Positions 33,818 to 44,139 of a stretch of DNA of 64,000 bases are shown piece after piece. The translations under genes and the position numbers were made by a program. This DNA comes from Photorhabdus luminescens subsp. luminescens (GTDB lineage Bacteria; Pseudomonadota; Gammaproteobacteria; Enterobacterales; Enterobacteriaceae): NCBI RefSeq assembly GCF_001083805.1, contig NZ_JXSK01000003.1:62001-126000 (forward strand). The letters are read 5' to 3'. The notes beneath the pieces are model-generated. The model saw only the letters and a list, made by a program, of their open reading frames with translations. It was not told where the DNA came from and searched no databases. Each line of letters starts with the position of its first letter. The first letter of the stretch is position 1.

Positions 33818-33883
33818 ATGACGACACAGCAAACAACCGTGATTTTTATCCACCGGGGTGACACAACATGCAACAGATCGTGA
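33818..33883 (+). CDS. Possible 21-codon leader ORF overlapping DUF969 start
   Basis: ATG at 33818 has CACAGGAA upstream. The frame (MTTQQTTVIFIHRGDTTCNRS) runs past the DUF969 start codon at 33868 and stops at 33883. Such overlap can couple translation of the membrane protein to that of the leader. No known peptide. Confidence 0.3.
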   Translation: MTTQQTTVIFIHRGDTTCNRS

Positions 33884-34596
33884 ATCTATGGCCGTTGATT
33901 GGCATCGCAGTTATTGTCGTGGGCTTTTTACTTAGGTTTAACCCGGTATTGGTAGTGATTGTCGCAGGGATCATCACCGGGCTGGCAGCACATATGCCGA
34001 TCACAGCGATTCTGGAAAAGCTAGGTTCCGGCTTCCTTAATACCCGAAATTTGCCACTAATTTTACTGTTGCCGCTGGCAACTATTGGCCTTTTAGAACG
34101 GCACGGTTTAAAAGAGCGGGCTCAAACCTGGATTAGCAATATTAAAACAGCAACCTCCGGGCGTTTGCTGATCATCTATCTATTCATTCGTGAAACAACC
34201 GCTGCGCTGGGCCTGACCAGTTTAGGAGGACATCCACAAATGGTGCGTCCCTTGCTGGCGCCAATGGTAGAAGGGGCGATGGAAAATCGTCACCATGATC
34301 TGCCTGACGATGTACGTTATCGCTTGCGGGCCATGTCCGCAGCAACCGACAATGTTGGCCTGTTCTTCGGTGAAGATATTTTTGTCGCCTTTGGCGCAAT
34401 CATCTTTATGCATAACTTTATGCTAGAGTCTGGCGGCATCCAAACAGAGCCGCTACATATCGCTATGTGGGGAATTCCTACCGCTATATGCGCCTTTTTG
34501 ATCCACGCTTTCCGCTTGTCTCGTCTTGATCACCGTATCGCTACCGAGTTGGCGGCACTGAACGGTATGAACAAAAATCGAAGGAAGGTGGAGTAA
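33868..34596 (+). CDS. DUF969 family membrane protein
   Basis: A 242-residue inner-membrane protein with about six hydrophobic segments and conserved polar stretches (GSGFLNTRNLPLILLLPLATIGLLERHGLKERA, GGHPQMVRPLLAPMVEGA, DNVGLFFGEDIFVAFGA). DUF969 and DUF979 genes occur as adjacent pairs, often beside pcp and pxp genes; together they look like two halves of an ion-transporter-superfamily permease. The likely cargo here is 5-oxoproline or a pyroglutamyl peptide, by context only. First structural gene of the operon. Confidence 0.85.
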   Translation: MQQIVNLWPLIGIAVIVVGFLLRFNPVLVVIVAGIITGLAAHMPITAILEKLGSGFLNTRNLPLILLLPLATIGLLERHGLKERAQTWISNIKTATSGRLLIIYLFIRETTAALGLTSLGGHPQMVRPLLAPMVEGAMENRHHDLPDDVRYRLRAMSAATDNVGLFFGEDIFVAFGAIIFMHNFMLESGGIQTEPLHIAMWGIPTAICAFLIHAFRLSRLDHRIATELAALNGMNKNRRKVE

Positions 34597-35612
34597 TGTT
34601 TCAGCAACAATATCTTTATTGGTTAGCTGGCATCATCCTGCTGGCTGTAGCAGTGATGTCCTGGCGTGATCGCACCAACCCTCGCCGTCTGACCACCAGC
34701 TTATTCTGGGCGCTATATGGCATCGTGTTTCTGGTAGGCGACTGGACTTACCGCTTAATAGCACTATGGGCAGACAACGAAGCTGAGGCCCAAAAGATGT
34801 TGCATATCAGTGTGGGGCTGATCGTTGTGTTGATGGCGCTGACGGCAGGTTTTGGCGGGGTGCGACTAGGTAGCTACCATCAACGCACACTTCAACAACG
34901 GCAGGAAAGCGCCTCCCGTTTGGGTAATCGTCTATTTCTTCCCGCACTGGCGATCCCTATCGTCACCGTGGCAGGCGTATTACTGTTTAACCACGTTCCT
35001 GGATTACAACAAGTTCTGTTCGGTACCGGCAATCATGCCACGCTGGTGACGCTATTTTCCATGACAATCGGCTGCTTAGTGGGATATGGCATTGCATTGA
35101 AAATGACACGTGAAGGCGTAGCTCAATCAACCCAAGAAGCGCGTCGTCTGCTGGACGCTATTGGCTGGGCGTTTATCCTGCCACAGATATTAGCAACGCT
35201 AGGGCTATTATTTACCGTTGCAGGTGTCGGTACCGCAATTTCTCACCTGACAGAACATTATCTGGCGGTGGATAACCGATTGATCGCGGTGGCGACATAT
35301 GTACTCGGCATGGCGTTATTGACGATGATAATGGGCAATGCTTTCGCCGCATTCCCGATTGTTACCGCCGGGATCGGCATTCCTATTCTGGTATTGCAAC
35401 ATGGCGGCAATCCGGCGGTTATGGCCGCCATCGGCATGTTTTCAGGCTATTGCGGTACACTGATGACCCCAATGGCCGCAAATTTCAATATCGTTCCTGC
35501 CGCACTACTGGAATTACCTAATCGCAATGCGGTCATTAAAGCACAAATTCCCACTGGAACGACGCTGCTGATCGCCAATGTCTTTCTACTCTATTTTTTG
35601 ATGTTTTTGTAA
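34596..35612 (+). CDS. DUF979 family membrane protein
   Basis: A 338-residue inner-membrane protein with about nine hydrophobic segments, starting with TAATG overlap with the DUF969 stop. GNAFAAFPIVTAGIGIPILV and FSGYCGTLMTPMAANFNIVPAALLEL are conserved blocks of the type seen in secondary transporters with re-entrant loops. It is the obligate partner of DUF969, presumably a heteromeric permease feeding the oxoprolinase encoded downstream. Confidence 0.85.
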   Translation: MFQQQYLYWLAGIILLAVAVMSWRDRTNPRRLTTSLFWALYGIVFLVGDWTYRLIALWADNEAEAQKMLHISVGLIVVLMALTAGFGGVRLGSYHQRTLQQRQESASRLGNRLFLPALAIPIVTVAGVLLFNHVPGLQQVLFGTGNHATLVTLFSMTIGCLVGYGIALKMTREGVAQSTQEARRLLDAIGWAFILPQILATLGLLFTVAGVGTAISHLTEHYLAVDNRLIAVATYVLGMALLTMIMGNAFAAFPIVTAGIGIPILVLQHGGNPAVMAAIGMFSGYCGTLMTPMAANFNIVPAALLELPNRNAVIKAQIPTGTTLLIANVFLLYFLMFL

Positions 35613-35621
35613 GGAAAGCCC

Positions 35622-36269
35622 ATGAAAACCGTTTTAATTACCGCTTTTGAACCTTTTGACGGTGAAGCCATCAATCCATCGTGGGAGTCAGTCAGGCAAT
35701 TGCAAAACCAACAGCTTTCTGGAGCACATATTGAAACGCGCCAACTACCATGTGTATTCAATACTTCTCTCACCAACCTGTACGCGGCCATTGATGAGAT
35801 ACAACCTGAACTGGTCATTGCGGTGGGACAAGCAGGCGGCAGGTCAGATATCACAGTGGAACGCATAGCGATTAACATCAACGATGCACGTATTCCCGAT
35901 AATCAAGGCAATCAGCCCATTGACACCCCTATCGTGACAACCGGACCGGCGGCCTACTTCTCCACCCTACCAATCAAAGCGATCGTCAGTGGTCTGCAAG
36001 CCGCAGGTATCCCTGCTTCGATTTCACAAAGTGCCGGCACCTATGTCTGCAATCATGTCATGTATGGCCTACTGCACCATCTGGCACTGACTTATCCCAA
36101 CGTGCGCGGTGGATTTATCCATATTCCCTATCTGCCTGAACAGGCGGTAAAACACCCTGGTACGCCAAGTATGGCTCTGGAAACAATAACAACAGCCCTG
36201 AAAATCGCTATCAAGCAAGCACTAGAAAACCGTGAGGACATGGTTACTAGCGGAGGAACGACACATTAA
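35622..36269 (+). CDS. pcp: Pyroglutamyl peptidase I
   Basis: A 215-residue cytosolic cysteine peptidase (C15) that removes N-terminal 5-oxoproline from peptides. The family triad is visible: Glu in ITVERIAIN (about 85), Cys in [13 protein letters not shown] (about 146) and His in [11 protein letters not shown] (about 169). [18 protein letters not shown] is the family N-terminus. It starts 9 bases after the DUF979 stop. The released 5-oxoproline is the substrate of the Pxp proteins encoded next. Confidence 0.95.
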   Translation: MKTVLITAFEPFDGEAINPSWESVRQLQNQQLSGAHIETRQLPCVFNTSLTNLYAAIDEIQPELVIAVGQAGGRSDITVERIAININDARIPDNQGNQPIDTPIVTTGPAAYFSTLPIKAIVSGLQAAGIPASISQSAGTYVCNHVMYGLLHHLALTYPNVRGGFIHIPYLPEQAVKHPGTPSMALETITTALKIAIKQALENREDMVTSGGTTH

Positions 36270-36366
36270 TTCAGCGTCCATCGGCGTAGCGGAAATTGCC
36301 TATCTGTAGAACTGATAAGCATCCTGAATTTTTTACTCCTTTTTTAAATATCACTCTATTGGGGTC

Positions 36367-37131
36367 ATGACTATGAACATTATTGATTTAAACAGCGATC
36401 TTGGCGAAAGCTTTGGTCAATGGAAAATGGGCGACGATAACGCAATGCTGAGCATTGTCACCAGCGCCAATGTCGCGTGTGGATTTCATGCTGGCGATCC
36501 CGCCGGGATACTTCAAACCTTAAAATCTGCCCATAAAAATCAGGTAGTGATCGGCGCTCATGTGTCTTATCCAGATCTTGTCGGATTTGGTCGCCGTAAT
36601 ATGGATATCTCCAGTAATGAACTGATCGCAGATGTTATTTACCAGATTGGCGCGTTGAAAGGTTTGGCAGCAGCAGCAGGGACCACCGTAAGTTATGTTA
36701 AACCGCACGGTGCGCTGTATAACACCATTGCCCATGATGAATACCAAGCCCTTGCCGTTATTACGGCGATTCGTGAAGTGGATGACAATTTAACGCTGGT
36801 TGGATTAGCCGGCGCAAAAATATTGGATTGGGCGAGAGAAAAAGGTTTGCGTACCGTTGCGGAAGCCTTTGCTGACCGAGCTTACACCCCACAAGGCACG
36901 TTAGTTTCCCGCCGAGAAAAAGGATCTGTGCTCCATGACGCTAATGTCGTTGCCCGGCGCATGTTGCAATTGGTGACCGAAGGGGGAGTTGAAGCCATTG
37001 ATGGCAGTTTTACCCGTATTCAGGCGGATTCCATCTGTGTTCATGGCGACAGCCCAGACGCGGTAGAAATGGCACGTCAGGTGAAACTAACCCTGCAACA
37101 AGCCGGGATCACTGTACGCTCCTTTATTTAA
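36367..37131 (+). CDS. pxpA: 5-oxoprolinase subunit PxpA
   Basis: A 254-residue LamB/YcsF family protein. [16 protein letters not shown] at 7-22, then [35 protein letters not shown] and the C-terminal [14 protein letters not shown]. PxpA with PxpB and PxpC forms the ATP-dependent prokaryotic 5-oxoprolinase that opens 5-oxo-L-proline to glutamate. The ATG at 36373 is equally possible; the family N-terminus (MNIIDLNSD) begins there. Confidence 0.95.
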   Translation: MTMNIIDLNSDLGESFGQWKMGDDNAMLSIVTSANVACGFHAGDPAGILQTLKSAHKNQVVIGAHVSYPDLVGFGRRNMDISSNELIADVIYQIGALKGLAAAAGTTVSYVKPHGALYNTIAHDEYQALAVITAIREVDDNLTLVGLAGAKILDWAREKGLRTVAEAFADRAYTPQGTLVSRREKGSVLHDANVVARRMLQLVTEGGVEAIDGSFTRIQADSICVHGDSPDAVEMARQVKLTLQQAGITVRSFI

Positions 37132-37163
37132 GCAAAGTAGTATTTAATGCTCAGGAGTACCTA

Positions 37164-38789
37164 GTGCGTTTTTTACCTGTTAATTTAGCTGCCATTATTG
37201 TCGAGCTTCATGATCTGAATGAAACTCTGGCGTTATTTGATTCACTTAACGCCCGACCTATTGCAGGCGTAGAAGAAATTATTCCAGCGGCCAGAACATT
37301 GTTGATTCGATTTCGCCCCAATGTTGTTTCCACAATCAGACTTGCCAGAGAAATCAATGGTCGCAACCTGAATGCACTGGATAGGGCAACAGGGAAACTC
37401 GTTGAAATTCCGGTGTATTACAATGGTGAAGATCTGGCTGATGTGGCAGAAATCCTCGGCATCACTACCCAAGAAGTTATCAAGCGACATACAGAAAGTC
37501 AGTACACCGTTGCTTTTACCGGATTTGCCCCCGGATTTGCCTATTTAGTCGCAGATTCAAACCTTTTACATGCCCCTCGCCGGATGACGCCAAGAACCCG
37601 CATTCCTGCGGGCTCCGTCGGGCTGGCCGGAGAATTCAGCGGGATATACCCTCAAGCCAGTCCGGGAGGATGGCAAATCATCGGCACCACGCCAGAGCGC
37701 ATGTGGGATCTCTCTCGTTCTCCCTCTTCCCTGTTACAACCCGGTTTCCGGGTACGTTTCAGAGATCAACGCAAAGGCGCAACAATCATTAAACCCGAAA
37801 ACCCAATTGCGCCCATAGACGACATTCTATCTTCGCAGGCTGATAAACAAGCCTCACTAGAAATCCTAACCACTGGAATACAGACACTTTTTCAGGATTT
37901 AGGACGTTCAGGGCAGGCGAGTTTAGGTATTTCCGCTGCCGGAGCGCTAGATAAAACAGCGCTGAGAAGCGCCAACCGGATTGTCGGTAATCCTTCGGAT
38001 AACGCATGTCTGGAAATTGTGCAAGGAGGATTAAGCTTTATTTCTCATGGCAATGTCATTATCGCTGTTACAGGCGCTGATTGCCCAATCACTGTTCAAA
38101 CCGCATCTGACCGCAAGTTTCAGGTTAATAGCTATCAACCTGTTGATCTAAGTGAAGGTGATAAAGTAACGCTAGGAATGCCCAAAGCGGGAGTACGTTC
38201 TTATTTGGCAGTACGTGGCGGTTTTGCCAAGCAACCTATTCTCGCCAGCCTCTCTTACGATACGCTGGCACACATTGGCCCCAAGCCAGTCGCTATAGGC
38301 GATATTTTGGATATCCTCACTGTCACTCAGGGATTCGCGGTATCAATGGATGAAAGCCCGGCTTTTAATATGCCTACCACTGACGATATCGTTACACTGG
38401 ATATCATTCTGGGACCGCGTACCGACTGGTTCACCGCAGAAGCGCTATCCTTGCTAAAAAGCCAACTTTGGCAGGTTACGCCACAATCTAATCGAGTCGG
38501 TATTCGTCTATATGGCGGCATATCACTATCGCGTATTAACCATAAAGAGTTACCGAGTGAGGGAACGACTACTGGCGCAATTCAGGTTCCCGCCAATGGT
38601 CAACCGGTGCTGTTTTTAGCAGATCACCCTTTAACCGGCGGCTATCCCGTCATTGGTTCCGTTGCCAGCTATCATCTCGATCTTGCAGGACAAACTCCTG
38701 TCAATGCCCGTATCCGCTTCAACCCAATCACTGAATTTCACGAAATAACTGAATTTCACGAAATAAAAGAGAGCGATTGCCGCTCATGA
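37164..38789 (+). CDS. pxpBC: Fused 5-oxoprolinase subunits PxpB-PxpC
   Basis: A 541-residue fusion starting at GTG with CAGGAG upstream. Residues 1-215 are PxpB (KipI/AHS1: [44 protein letters not shown]). Residues 230-520 are PxpC (KipA/AHS2: [61 protein letters not shown]). In E. coli these are separate genes. AHS1 and AHS2 also form the carboxyltransferase part of urea carboxylase. The C-terminus ends in a duplicated EITEFH segment made by an 18-bp tandem repeat. Confidence 0.93.
   Translation: MRFLPVNLAAIIVELHDLNETLALFDSLNARPIAGVEEIIPAARTLLIRFRPNVVSTIRLAREINGRNLNALDRATGKLVEIPVYYNGEDLADVAEILGITTQEVIKRHTESQYTVAFTGFAPGFAYLVADSNLLHAPRRMTPRTRIPAGSVGLAGEFSGIYPQASPGGWQIIGTTPERMWDLSRSPSSLLQPGFRVRFRDQRKGATIIKPENPIAPIDDILSSQADKQASLEILTTGIQTLFQDLGRSGQASLGISAAGALDKTALRSANRIVGNPSDNACLEIVQGGLSFISHGNVIIAVTGADCPITVQTASDRKFQVNSYQPVDLSEGDKVTLGMPKAGVRSYLAVRGGFAKQPILASLSYDTLAHIGPKPVAIGDILDILTVTQGFAVSMDESPAFNMPTTDDIVTLDIILGPRTDWFTAEALSLLKSQLWQVTPQSNRVGIRLYGGISLSRINHKELPSEGTTTGAIQVPANGQPVLFLADHPLTGGYPVIGSVASYHLDLAGQTPVNARIRFNPITEFHEITEFHEIKESDCRS
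38730..38765. repeat. 18-bp tandem repeat at the end of pxpBC
   Basis: Two exact copies of ACTGAATTTCACGAAATA. The repeat keeps frame and lengthens the C-terminus by six residues, which suggests slippage. Confidence 0.85.
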
Positions 38790-40576
38790 GTACCGCAATG
38801 ACCATGAATATTAAACATCATCCCATGAAAAAAGTTTTGATTGCTAACCGCGGCGAAATCGCCGTCCGTATCATCCATGCCTGCCGGGATTATGGCTTAC
38901 AATCTATCGCCGTTTACGCTGATTCGGACATCAATGCACAACATGTACAATTGGCTGATGAGGCTCATAGTTTAGGCGGAAACAGCCCCGCTGATACTTA
39001 TCTTAATATTCCCCAATTATTGGATATTGCGAAACGTTCAGGCGCCGACATGGTACATCCCGGATACGGATTTCTGGCTGAGCGGGCAGAATTTGCCCGT
39101 GCAGTTATTAATGCAGGATTAATCTGGGTTGGTCCTGAACCAGAGACAATTGATATTTTGGGTAACAAAGTTAAAGCACGCAAAATTGCCCAACACGTAG
39201 GGGCGCCACAGGTTGCAGGCACAGCAGAACCGGTGAAAAACGCAGAGGAAGCTCTGGCGTTTGCCGAACAATACGGCCTGCCAATTGCAATTAAAGCAGC
39301 ATATGGCGGTGGTGGACGTGGCATGAAAGTAGCATGGCGGCTCGATGAAGTCACCGAACTCTACAATTCGGCTGTTCGTGAAGCAACAGCGGCCTTTGGT
39401 CGTGGAGAATGTTTCATTGAACAGTTTCTGGATAAACCTCGTCATATTGAAGCGCAAATTCTGGCTGATAAACACGGCAATGTGGTGGTACTGGGTACAC
39501 GTGATTGTTCACTGCAACGGCGTAACCAAAAATTAGTAGAAGAAGCGCCGGCCCCATTTTTGACCGAACACCAACGCCAGCGTATTCATCAAGCGGCACA
39601 AGATATTTGCACCGCAGCCCATTATATCGGAGCCGGTACTGTGGAATTTCTGCTCAGTGTAGACGGCACAATTTCTTTTCTGGAAGTCAATACTCGCTTG
39701 CAGGTCGAACATCCTGTCACCGAAGAAACCACCGGGATCGACATTGTGGTAGAACAATTTCGGATTGCTGAAGGTAAACCTTTATCATTAACCTCAACGC
39801 CTATTCCTTTAGGCCATTCTTTTGAGTTCCGTATTAACGCCGAAGATGCGGGCAAAGGATTTTTACCGACGCCCGGAACTGTGACGCTCTTTTCTCCCCC
39901 TTCCGGCCCAGGCATAAGATTGGATTCTGGTGTTGCAGCAGGTTCTACCATTCCTGACACCTTTGATTCGCTGATGGCTAAGCTGATTGTCACCGGAGCA
40001 ACCCGTCAACAAGCTATTGCCCGTGCGCGACGTGCATTACAGGAATTCAGCATTGAAGGTGTTGCATCAGTATTGCCTTTTCATCGAGCAGTAATGGAGC
40101 ATCCTGATTTTATTTCCGATGACACATTTAACGTCCATACACGCTGGATCGAAACTGACTTTATCAATGATATAAAAATATCTCCGCGTCAGGAAAACTC
40201 TTACCCAGAAAAGGTAATGCGCACTTTTATTGAAATTAATGGCCGCCGGCATGAACTGGGACTCCCTGCCGAATTATTACAAGGGCTTTCATTGCCTGAT
40301 TCTGGACAAAATTCCCTCACTGAGAGTAAAGGTCGTGAAGCTGAGGCGACAATAACAGCACCTAATCCTGTCTCAGCACCAATATCCGGCGTCTTGCAAT
40401 CCTGGTATGTGCAGGAAGGTGATAAAGTTAAACAAGGTGATATCATTGCTGTCATGGAAGCAATGAAAATGGAAACTCAACTCACTGCACATCGTTCTGG
40501 GAAAATCGTTATCTATGCAGAAGAAGGCAGTTATCAACAGACAGGAAATATGCTGGCAAGTATTGACGATGATTAA
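38786..40576 (+). CDS. Biotin carboxylase fused to biotin carboxyl carrier domain
   Basis: A 596-residue two-domain protein. N-terminal biotin carboxylase: [19 protein letters not shown]-grasp GGGGRGMK (about 175), [22 protein letters not shown] and RINAEDA. C-terminal biotinyl domain, last 70 residues, with EAMKMET (biotinylated Lys near 561). There is no carboxyltransferase domain and no carboxyltransferase gene nearby. The start overlaps the pxpBC stop (ATGA), so the two are translationally coupled. With AHS1/AHS2 of PxpBC, all modules of a urea carboxylase are present in one operon. It may carboxylate or activate 5-oxoproline. Confidence 0.9.
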   Translation: MSTAMTMNIKHHPMKKVLIANRGEIAVRIIHACRDYGLQSIAVYADSDINAQHVQLADEAHSLGGNSPADTYLNIPQLLDIAKRSGADMVHPGYGFLAERAEFARAVINAGLIWVGPEPETIDILGNKVKARKIAQHVGAPQVAGTAEPVKNAEEALAFAEQYGLPIAIKAAYGGGGRGMKVAWRLDEVTELYNSAVREATAAFGRGECFIEQFLDKPRHIEAQILADKHGNVVVLGTRDCSLQRRNQKLVEEAPAPFLTEHQRQRIHQAAQDICTAAHYIGAGTVEFLLSVDGTISFLEVNTRLQVEHPVTEETTGIDIVVEQFRIAEGKPLSLTSTPIPLGHSFEFRINAEDAGKGFLPTPGTVTLFSPPSGPGIRLDSGVAAGSTIPDTFDSLMAKLIVTGATRQQAIARARRALQEFSIEGVASVLPFHRAVMEHPDFISDDTFNVHTRWIETDFINDIKISPRQENSYPEKVMRTFIEINGRRHELGLPAELLQGLSLPDSGQNSLTESKGREAEATITAPNPVSAPISGVLQSWYVQEGDKVKQGDIIAVMEAMKMETQLTAHRSGKIVIYAEEGSYQQTGNMLASIDDD

Positions 40577-41770
40577 TAATGGCGATAATCGCCAAATTAG
40601 TCACAATTAATTGGCTAATTTGGCACATAAATTCACATTACCCAATACAACATCAAATTGTGCGGATAATCTCCGTACAATTTTAATGAAGAGATTAAAG
40701 TTAAAATGCAAGCGATATCGTGAAAAAGAGGCTAATTAAACCCTTTATGAATAGAAAAAAATAACTATTAAGGACAATATTTCTAATCATTTCGTTAATA
40801 TTGACAATAAGAGGAATAAACCATTACACAATTTAAAACCTGTTTTTTGGATTCAATAAATTATTAATAAAATTATTTTATCCAAAATAAATATTTTTAA
40901 TGCCATACGCTTCAATTTAAAATTGATAAATTATTAAAACCAATAATAAACGTGAAAACATTCAAACAAAATAAAGAATAAAAAAACATAATTCACTAAT
41001 GATTACTCATTGATAACAGTTATATACATTTATCTAGTGGATAACAAATAGCATGGTAATTTGTGACTATTTTTATATATACTTAAACAATAAGAAATCA
41101 TTAACTCATTATAAATTATCGATTATAAATAGTTCAGAGGTTTATTTTCCACACTTGACAATGCAAATAAATTTACCAAAAAATCAAATAAAACATGATG
41201 TTAACAATACATCTTCATATCAACAAGATATAAGTCAAATTTAACAAGAATAAATCAATAAAAATGTCATAGGCCATATACCACACATGTTGATATTTTC
41301 AAGAAATATATTAAATTCAGTCCATGACTTTATTCCAACCATAGAAATATTATTTCATCAAAAGATAATGTTACTCATTTAATAATTCCCCACATCCACA
41401 TGATAATTATAAAATATACACATCCATTTGAATAGTATATAAACTCACTATTACAAAAATATCATAATAATAAATAATTTAATTATTTTACATTTCCTTT
41501 ACAATTATCAACACAATTTAAAACTATAATAAATTCATATATGTTTTCATAAACATATTTTTATATAGATTAACATCACAATTTCAACATTACTCAACAA
41601 AATAATAACTTAAATAATTGCAATTACCATTAAACAGAATACTATATTAATAGTGAAATAAAATTTTTATTTACAATATTTTCCTAATGGTCCAAGAGAA
41701 GACCAAGATAAAAAACAAATTCAGAAGCCTTGATTAAAAAGGAAAAATATTCGTTACTTTAAATTATAAT
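40577..41770. other. 1.2-kb AT-rich desert
   Basis: No convincing gene on either strand. One weak 63-codon frame (41053-41244) has no ribosome binding site. The left end has a hairpin with 10-bp arms (40591-40600, 40615-40624) that may end the oxoproline operon. The rest is very AT-rich with no repeat I can define. Confidence 0.6.
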
Positions 41771-41895
41771 ATACCTAATAGATTTCGAGTTGCAGCGCGG
41801 CGGCAAGTGAATGAATCCCCAGGAGCATAGATAACTATGTGACTGGGGTGAGTGAAAGCAGCCAACAAAGCAGCAGCTTGAAAGATGAAGGGTAT
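41771..41895. repeat. ERIC-type intergenic repeat (copy 2)
   Basis: A 125-bp imperfect palindrome with the ERIC core (GAATCCCCAGGAGC and GTGACTGGGGTGAG). Same length as copy 1 at 5645-5769 but inverted. It ends 40 bases before the rtcB start, so its hairpin will be in the rtcB leader if transcription starts upstream. Confidence 0.9.
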
Positions 41896-41935
41896 AATAG
41901 TGTCATAGTGACGGCTAAGTAACCAGGAGAACAAT

Positions 41936-43162
41936 GTGATAACAAACGATTACGAGTTGATGACCGCGCCAAACAGTGTACCAGTAAAAATGTGGACTCA
42001 CGGCGTACCAGTAGAAGCGGAAGCTCGTGAACAACTGTTAAATACAGCAAAAATGCCTTTCATATTTAGCCACTTAGCCGTTATGCCTGATGTACATCTT
42101 GGTAAAGGTTCAACCATCGGCAGTGTCATCCCGACTCGTGGGGCGATTATTCCAGCCGCGGTAGGCGTAGATATCGGCTGTGGCATGATGGCAGTACGTA
42201 CCTCATTGAATGCCAAAGATTTACCGGACAACCTATATGCGATCCGCCATGCGATTGAAATCGCTGTGCCACATGGACGCACGGCAAACCGTACCGGTCA
42301 GGATAAAGGCGCCTGGCAACAACCACCAAAAACCGTCGATCGCCATTGGAGCGTGTTACAAACTGGGTTTAAACGGCTAACTGATAAATATCCACAATTA
42401 CTGAAAACCAATAACCATCAGCACTTAGGGACACTAGGTACCGGTAATCATTTCATTGAGCTGTGTCTGGATGAATCTGACCGGGTATGGGTAATGCTGC
42501 ATAGCGGCTCCCGCGGTGTAGGCAATGCCATTGGTAATCTATTTATCACCCTCGCCCAACAGGACATGAAACAGCATATCGCTAACCTGCCTGACCGTAA
42601 CCTAGCCTATTTTGAGGAAGGCAGCCGTCACTTTACCGATTACATGGAAGCGGTCGGTTGGGCGCAAAACTTCGCCCGCCATAATCGCGAAGTCATGATG
42701 CAACATACACTGGCAGCACTGGCGACGGTAATAACAAAGCCGTTCACTGCCACGATAGAAGCGGTAAATTGTCACCACAACTATGTACAACAGGAGCAGC
42801 ACTTCGGCCAAAACGTGTTAGTAACACGCAAAGGCGCAGTCGCTGCACACCAAGGCGTCATGGGCATCATTCCCGGCTCAATGGGTGCGAAAAGCTTTAT
42901 CGTACGTGGTCTGGGAAACGAAGAGAGTTTCTGCTCATGCAGTCACGGTGCAGGACGAGTATTAAGCCGCACGGCAGCGAAAAAACGCTTCACAATTGAG
43001 GATCAGAAGCGTGCCACGGCACACGTGGAATGCCGCAAGGACAGCGACGTCATCGATGAAATTCCGATGGCCTACAAAGACATTGAGGCCGTAATGGCCG
43101 CTCAATCTTCACTAGTAGAAATCGTTCACACCCTGCGTCAAGTGGTTTGCGTAAAAGGATAA
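41936..43162 (+). CDS. rtcB: RNA-splicing ligase RtcB
   Basis: A 408-residue GTP- and Mn-dependent ligase joining RNA 2',3'-cyclic phosphate or 3'-phosphate to 5'-OH ends. Metal site GVDIGCGM, LGTGNHFIE, LHSGSRG, and the guanylylated His337 in SHGAGR at the same number as in E. coli. The start is GTG with CAGGAG upstream. It overlaps the frame of the next gene only nominally. No rtcA, rtcR or archease gene is near, so control must differ from the sigma-54 RtcR system of E. coli. Confidence 0.96.
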   Translation: MITNDYELMTAPNSVPVKMWTHGVPVEAEAREQLLNTAKMPFIFSHLAVMPDVHLGKGSTIGSVIPTRGAIIPAAVGVDIGCGMMAVRTSLNAKDLPDNLYAIRHAIEIAVPHGRTANRTGQDKGAWQQPPKTVDRHWSVLQTGFKRLTDKYPQLLKTNNHQHLGTLGTGNHFIELCLDESDRVWVMLHSGSRGVGNAIGNLFITLAQQDMKQHIANLPDRNLAYFEEGSRHFTDYMEAVGWAQNFARHNREVMMQHTLAALATVITKPFTATIEAVNCHHNYVQQEQHFGQNVLVTRKGAVAAHQGVMGIIPGSMGAKSFIVRGLGNEESFCSCSHGAGRVLSRTAAKKRFTIEDQKRATAHVECRKDSDVIDEIPMAYKDIEAVMAAQSSLVEIVHTLRQVVCVKG

Positions 43163-43167
43163 TCAAG

Positions 43168-43995
43168 ATGAAAGAAAAATTTGGTATCAGTGACATTATG
43201 AAGCAGCACATATGCCAAAAACTGGCGCAACTTGAGACAGAGCTGCAAATACGAATACTCTACGCCTGTGAATCAGGTAGCCGCGGTTGGGGATTTGCCT
43301 CAACAAACAGTGATTACGATGTACGTTTTATTTATGTACATTCTCCATCATGGTACTTACGCGTCGATCCCTCTCGGGATGTCATTGAACTGCCGATCAG
43401 CAACGAGCTGGATATCTGCGGTTGGGAACTGCGCAAAACTTTAGGGTTGCTGAAACGAGCCAACCCGACACTGATGGAATGGGCAGACTCACCGGTAATC
43501 TACTACGAAGATGTGGAGTTTATGGCAGCGCTACGTGCCCTATTACCAGACTATTTCTCCAACAACAGAGCACGATATCACTATCTGTCGATGGCAAAGA
43601 AAAACTTTCGCGGTTATCTGCAAGGCGAGACAATTCGGCTGAAAAAATACCTTTATGTATTACGTCCATTGTTGGCGGTACGTTGGATCGAAGCCGGTAA
43701 AGGCGTTCCCCCAATGCGCTTCGACACCTTGCTGGCGGAAACTGTTGCAGACGCGGCGCTGATGCAGGAGATACAGACTCTACTTGCCATCAAACGTAAC
43801 GCCGACGAAACGGAGTATAGCCCTCGTTTTAAGCGCATTCATAACTTTATCTGCCGCGAATTGGATGATTCAGTTACCCGCTGCGAACTCAAAGACAAAA
43901 AACACCTCGCAGATACCGAATTGGATCGACTTCTGATGCGCACAGTACTTCACCATAATAATGAAGAAGGAGAATACATGTTAAAAAATGGATGA
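43168..43995 (+). CDS. RlaP/YcgL-type predicted nucleotidyltransferase
   Basis: A 275-residue member of the polymerase-beta-like nucleotidyltransferase superfamily. The GSRGWGFASTNSDYDVRFIY block (about 32-51) is the GS...DxD active site; the rest is helical, with conserved KKNFRGYLQGE and KKYLYVLRPLLA. The family is known as RNA-repair-associated (RlaP) because it is often coupled to rtcB, as here: the ATG at 43168 is 5 bases after the rtcB stop. It may prepare or extend RNA ends. The true substrate is unknown. Confidence 0.8.
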   Translation: MKEKFGISDIMKQHICQKLAQLETELQIRILYACESGSRGWGFASTNSDYDVRFIYVHSPSWYLRVDPSRDVIELPISNELDICGWELRKTLGLLKRANPTLMEWADSPVIYYEDVEFMAALRALLPDYFSNNRARYHYLSMAKKNFRGYLQGETIRLKKYLYVLRPLLAVRWIEAGKGVPPMRFDTLLAETVADAALMQEIQTLLAIKRNADETEYSPRFKRIHNFICRELDDSVTRCELKDKKHLADTELDRLLMRTVLHHNNEEGEYMLKNG

Positions 43996-44053
43996 AAAAT
44001 CATATCAGTATGACATTTCAGCAATAAAGTTGGATGTTGACAAAAAGCCAGAA

Positions 44054-44074
44054 AGCAGGGTCTTCCACCCTGCT
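44054..44074. terminator. Terminator-like hairpin between convergent genes
   Basis: Eight-base arms AGCAGGGT/ACCCTGCT with a 5-base loop, between the RlaP-type gene and yjfC. T-tracts are poor. Confidence 0.5.
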
Positions 44075-44139
44075 CCAGAAATAAATATATCATTTAGGCA
44101 GGAAGATTTATGGAGAAGAAACAGATAGTTATAGAATCA

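Noticed and set aside
41053-41244. 63-codon frame in the AT-rich desert
   Set aside because: Asn/Lys/Ile-rich as expected from random AT-rich DNA and lacking a ribosome binding site.
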